Shown one piece after another: positions 4,260-6,349 of a stretch of 6,349 nucleotides of DNA (the first letter of the stretch is position 1; every line of letters starts with the position of its first letter). Location: NCBI GenBank assembly GCA_903909295.1, contig CAIVVG010000210.1:1-6349 (forward strand), read 5' to 3'. Both the position numbers and the translations under genes were made by a program. The notes beneath the pieces were generated by a model, which worked only from the letters and a program-made list of their open reading frames with translations, ran no database searches and had not been told where the DNA came from. Source of the DNA: an uncultured Chlamydiae bacterium (lineage in GTDB: Bacteria > Chlamydiota > Chlamydiia > Chlamydiales > SM23-39).

Positions 4260-6130
4260 TCCTTAAAAAAATCAAAAATGCCTATTCATTGAGCCGCTGC
4301 AAAAAAATCTTCCGCTACGTCCACCGCTATTATCTGCGGAAACGAAAAAATTTGGGACCCGATGCAAAAGAGGTGTTGAAAACACAACTCCAAGAGCTCC
4401 ATACGGCGATCAAAAACAAACAACCCCATGAAGCCGATCAGTTCGCCCACCAGGTTCAACAGAGCGCCCAAAAATGGATGACCCGCACCGTTTGGGATCG
4501 GACGCGCGACTTTGTGGGAGCCATTGTCTTTGCCCTTTGCCTCGCAGTCGTCATCCGCCAAATGTGGTTTGAATTTTACTCCATCCCCACCGGCTCGATG
4601 CGCCCCACGCTGAAAGAGGGAGATTTCCTCGTTGTGACCAAAGAAGACTACGGCCTCAACGTCCCCCTTAAAACAGCCCACTTCTATTTTGATCCCAGTC
4701 TCGTACAGCGAGGCTCCATCGTCGTCTTCACCGGCGAACACATGGATATCGCCGACGCCGATACCGTCTATTTTTACCTCTTCCCCGGGAAAAAGCAGTT
4801 TGTCAAACGGCTGATCGGCAAACCCGGAGACATTCTCTATTTTTACGGCGGCCAAATCTACGGCATCAACTCCCGCGGCGAAGAGCTCGATATGCTCCGC
4901 AACACAGAGTGGTTCCAGTCGCTCGAACACATCCCCTACATCTACCTCGATGGAAAAGTCGATCCCACAAACCCCATGCAGGGCATCTACACCTCTGTCC
5001 TCTTTAGCCAGATGAATATCCCCATCGCCAAACTCACCGTAGGCTCCGCCGGACTGGTCAGCGGAGAAATGCTCCCCCAAAAAAACCGCCCCCTCATCAA
5101 AAATTACAGCGACCTCTGGGGATTTAAAAACTTCGCTATGGCCCGCCTCCTAAGCCGCAGGCAGCTAGAACAAATGGCCCCCAACGAAGCCAAACAATGG
5201 GATCCAGCCCCCCTCTATCTCTCCCTCGACCACCACGCAACCCTCCAAGGCGCCAAACTCATCCGCGACGAATACCTCCGCTACCGCCCCGACCTATCCC
5301 ACAGCACCTCGATCTTACCCCTTACCGATAAACACATTGCAGAAATTGCAAACCACATGACCACCTGCCGCTTCCTCGTCAAAGGAGGCATAGCCCACCG
5401 CTACGGCTCAGATCCCACACAAAACTCGGCCTACCTGCCCAAACTCCCCAACGTCCCCGATGGCACCTATGAAATGCAAAATGGGACCGCTTATGAAATC
5501 CTCCTCACCGGCATCTCTAAAGAGCTGAAAAAAGAACACCCCATCTATCCCAAAACAGCCGAGCAAGTACAGCTCCTCTACAACCTCGGCATCCAATTCT
5601 CAACCCAATACTCCCCCAGCGTTGCAACTCAAAGACTCCACCCCTCCCGCTACGCCTACTTCCGCAACCACGACCTCTACCTCATGGGCGCGCCGATCAT
5701 CCAAAAAGGAGACCCCTCACTCACCCACTTCTACCAGCGCGAGTACCAAAAACAGTCCATCGCAACGGCCGTCAACCCCTATACCCCCTTTGATGACAAC
5801 GGCCCCCCTCTCACCCCCAGCGGCGACATCGACGCCGCCTTCATCCGCCAATACGGCATCCAAGTCCCTGAGAAAATGTATCTTGTGCTCGGCGATAATC
5901 ACGCCATGAGCGCAGACAGCCGCGACTTTGGATTTGTTCCGGAAGACAACCTGAAAGGAAGTGTGAAATTTTTGTTCTGGCCACCCGGAGCGAGATGGGG
6001 CACCCCACCTGAGCCCTTAGCACCTTTTTGGGTCCTGCCCAAAGAGATCGTGTGGGGAAGCGCTGTCCTGATCAGCATCGGCTGCTGGATCTATTTGCGA
6101 AGGCGCTTTACGACCTTCCTGGAGCTGTAA
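4256..6130 (+). CDS. lepB: Type I signal peptidase, large chlamydial form
   Basis: A membrane-bound serine protease that removes signal peptides from Sec/Tat-exported proteins on the outer face of the inner membrane. It has 624 residues. They comprise a basic cytoplasmic N-terminal region (1-80), a membrane helix (about 84-101), the catalytic serine in SIPTGSMRPTL (Ser114), and the general-base lysine in VKRLIGKPGD (Lys184). The final conserved box is GDNHAMSADSRDFG (546-559, Asp554 and Arg556), then KGSVKFLFWPP. A second hydrophobic helix (about 596-613) ends the protein. In E. coli LepB the catalytic Lys and the final-box Asp are about 135 residues apart; here the gap is 370, because of a large insertion (roughly 200-535) with no recognised domain. 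The final box lacks the usual GDNRDNS sequence but matches chlamydial enzymes. The start overlaps the preceding stop (ATGA) with no clear ribosome-binding site, which argues for coupling. Confidence 0.96.
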   Translation: MILKKIKNAYSLSRCKKIFRYVHRYYLRKRKNLGPDAKEVLKTQLQELHTAIKNKQPHEADQFAHQVQQSAQKWMTRTVWDRTRDFVGAIVFALCLAVVIRQMWFEFYSIPTGSMRPTLKEGDFLVVTKEDYGLNVPLKTAHFYFDPSLVQRGSIVVFTGEHMDIADADTVYFYLFPGKKQFVKRLIGKPGDILYFYGGQIYGINSRGEELDMLRNTEWFQSLEHIPYIYLDGKVDPTNPMQGIYTSVLFSQMNIPIAKLTVGSAGLVSGEMLPQKNRPLIKNYSDLWGFKNFAMARLLSRRQLEQMAPNEAKQWDPAPLYLSLDHHATLQGAKLIRDEYLRYRPDLSHSTSILPLTDKHIAEIANHMTTCRFLVKGGIAHRYGSDPTQNSAYLPKLPNVPDGTYEMQNGTAYEILLTGISKELKKEHPIYPKTAEQVQLLYNLGIQFSTQYSPSVATQRLHPSRYAYFRNHDLYLMGAPIIQKGDPSLTHFYQREYQKQSIATAVNPYTPFDDNGPPLTPSGDIDAAFIRQYGIQVPEKMYLVLGDNHAMSADSRDFGFVPEDNLKGSVKFLFWPPGARWGTPPEPLAPFWVLPKEIVWGSAVLISIGCWIYLRRRFTTFLEL

Positions 6131-6134
6131 AAGG

Positions 6135-6198
6135 GCTCTGCCGCTCAAAAAAATCTAGGCAAATCTATGCATATAGACAAACCTAACACCAGCAGAGC
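6135..6198. repeat. Nested inverted repeat just after lepB
   Basis: A perfect 7-base outer pair, GCTCTGC (6135-6141) with GCAGAGC (6192-6198), encloses a second dyad. In it TAGG (6156-6159) pairs with CCTA (6182-6185) and TCTAT (6164-6168) with ATAGA (6173-6177) around GCAT. The two inner stems are separated by a symmetrical CAAA/CAAA internal loop. It begins five bases after the lepB stop, so it is the natural candidate for the lepB 3' end, although no T-run follows on the plus strand. Confidence 0.5.
6147..6185 (-). terminator. Possible intrinsic terminator for a minus-strand transcript entering from the right
   Basis: Read on the minus strand, the inner hairpin (6185 down to 6156) is followed after two bases by seven T (6153-6147), the order expected of a Rho-independent terminator. 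The stem is AT-rich and interrupted by a 4x4 internal loop, so it would be weak. It would imply a minus-strand gene or RNA to the right, which the window does not otherwise establish. Confidence 0.28.
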
Positions 6199-6349
6199 AG
6201 TAGCGCTGATGATGTGCGTGCCGGGGTTCCTCCGGCAAGATCCGAAAGTCGCTATCTCAGGAGCCGCCTTGCGGAGGGCTCGAGGATCGATTGTATTTCG
6301 TCCGGAAATGCGTTGTTAACGCCGCTGAGAACTTCTTACCTAGCTGCCC
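6199..6349. other. Non-coding right end with several short hairpins; no gene supported
   Basis: No convincing coding sequence, tRNA or known RNA signature is seen here. Inverted repeats follow one another: TAGCG (6201-6205) with CGCTA (6250-6254) enclosing TGCCGGGG (6219-6226) with CTCCGGCA (6230-6237); GAGCC (6261-6265) with GGCTC (6277-6281); TTTC (6296-6299) with GAAA (6305-6308); and GCGTT (6310-6314) with AACGC (6318-6322). A minus-strand frame is open from the window edge to a TGA at 6259-6257 (30 codons), and a 36-codon plus-strand frame runs 6209-6319. Neither is long enough to call. Confidence 0.35.

Noticed and set aside
4286..5080. Minus-strand frame of 264 codons opposite lepB
   Set aside because: Entirely inside lepB, which carries all signal peptidase motifs; the antisense frame is an effect of codon bias.
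6209..6319. Small plus-strand frame of 36 codons starting ATGATG
   Set aside because: Too short, no ribosome-binding site, and it overlaps several hairpins; not distinguishable from chance.
6257..6349. Minus-strand open frame of 30 codons from the right edge, possibly the 3' end of another gene
   Set aside because: Only one open frame of modest length with no recognisable protein pattern; it could be real, but the window is too short to support it.
6199..6349. tRNA, tmRNA, RNase P RNA or SRP RNA
   Set aside because: No T-loop GTTCGA box, CCA end or conserved core sequence of these RNAs was found on either strand.
1..6349. Mobile element, CRISPR array or defence system
   Set aside because: No transposase, integrase, regularly spaced repeats, terminal inverted repeats bounding genes, or nuclease/helicase motifs are present; the genes are metabolic, envelope or secretion related.

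Overview
The window looks like a chromosomal segment from a member of the Chlamydiota, most likely an environmental (amoeba- or animal-associated) chlamydia rather than Chlamydia itself. The main evidence is the type I signal peptidase at 4256-6130. It is 624 residues long, about twice the usual bacterial length. It has a very large insertion between its catalytic Ser/Lys region and its last conserved box, and the divergent signature GDNHAMSADSRDFG, as in chlamydial LepB. Base composition looks close to half G+C by eye, which would be high for the phylum, so the placement below phylum level is open.

Layout: (1) 1-424 (+) is the 3' end of a gene entering from the left, probably an FAD/NAD(P)-binding amine-oxidoreductase-like protein. 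(2) 363-2213 (-) is a P1B-type metal ATPase without N-terminal metal-binding domains; its TPC and QExxD membrane motifs fit the P1B-5 (Ni/Fe) group rather than the Zn/Cd group. Its 3' end overlaps gene 1 tail to tail. (3) 2199-2723 (+) is an unnamed six-helix membrane protein whose start overlaps the ATPase start head to head. (4) 2724-2844 is a hairpin-rich convergent intergenic region. (5) 2845-3177 (-) is a small exported, highly charged helical protein. (6) 3234-4259 (+) is an unnamed exported protein carrying an A8/C9 double homopolymer tract, coupled by an ATGA overlap to (7) lepB, 4256-6130 (+). (8) 6131-6349 holds no convincing gene but a chain of inverted repeats.

How the genes relate: the exported protein at 3234 and lepB form a translationally coupled pair, and LepB would process the signal peptides of secreted proteins such as those at 2845 and 3234. 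The ATPase and the six-helix protein are divergent and may share a control region, but a joint function is only a guess. There is no sign of a mobile element, CRISPR array, tRNA or rRNA. Most of the window is ordinary core or lineage-specific chromosome. The points most worth a second look are the P1B-5-like ATPase lacking both a hemerythrin domain and the canonical HP dipeptide, the homopolymer pair upstream of lepB, and the structured intergenic regions.
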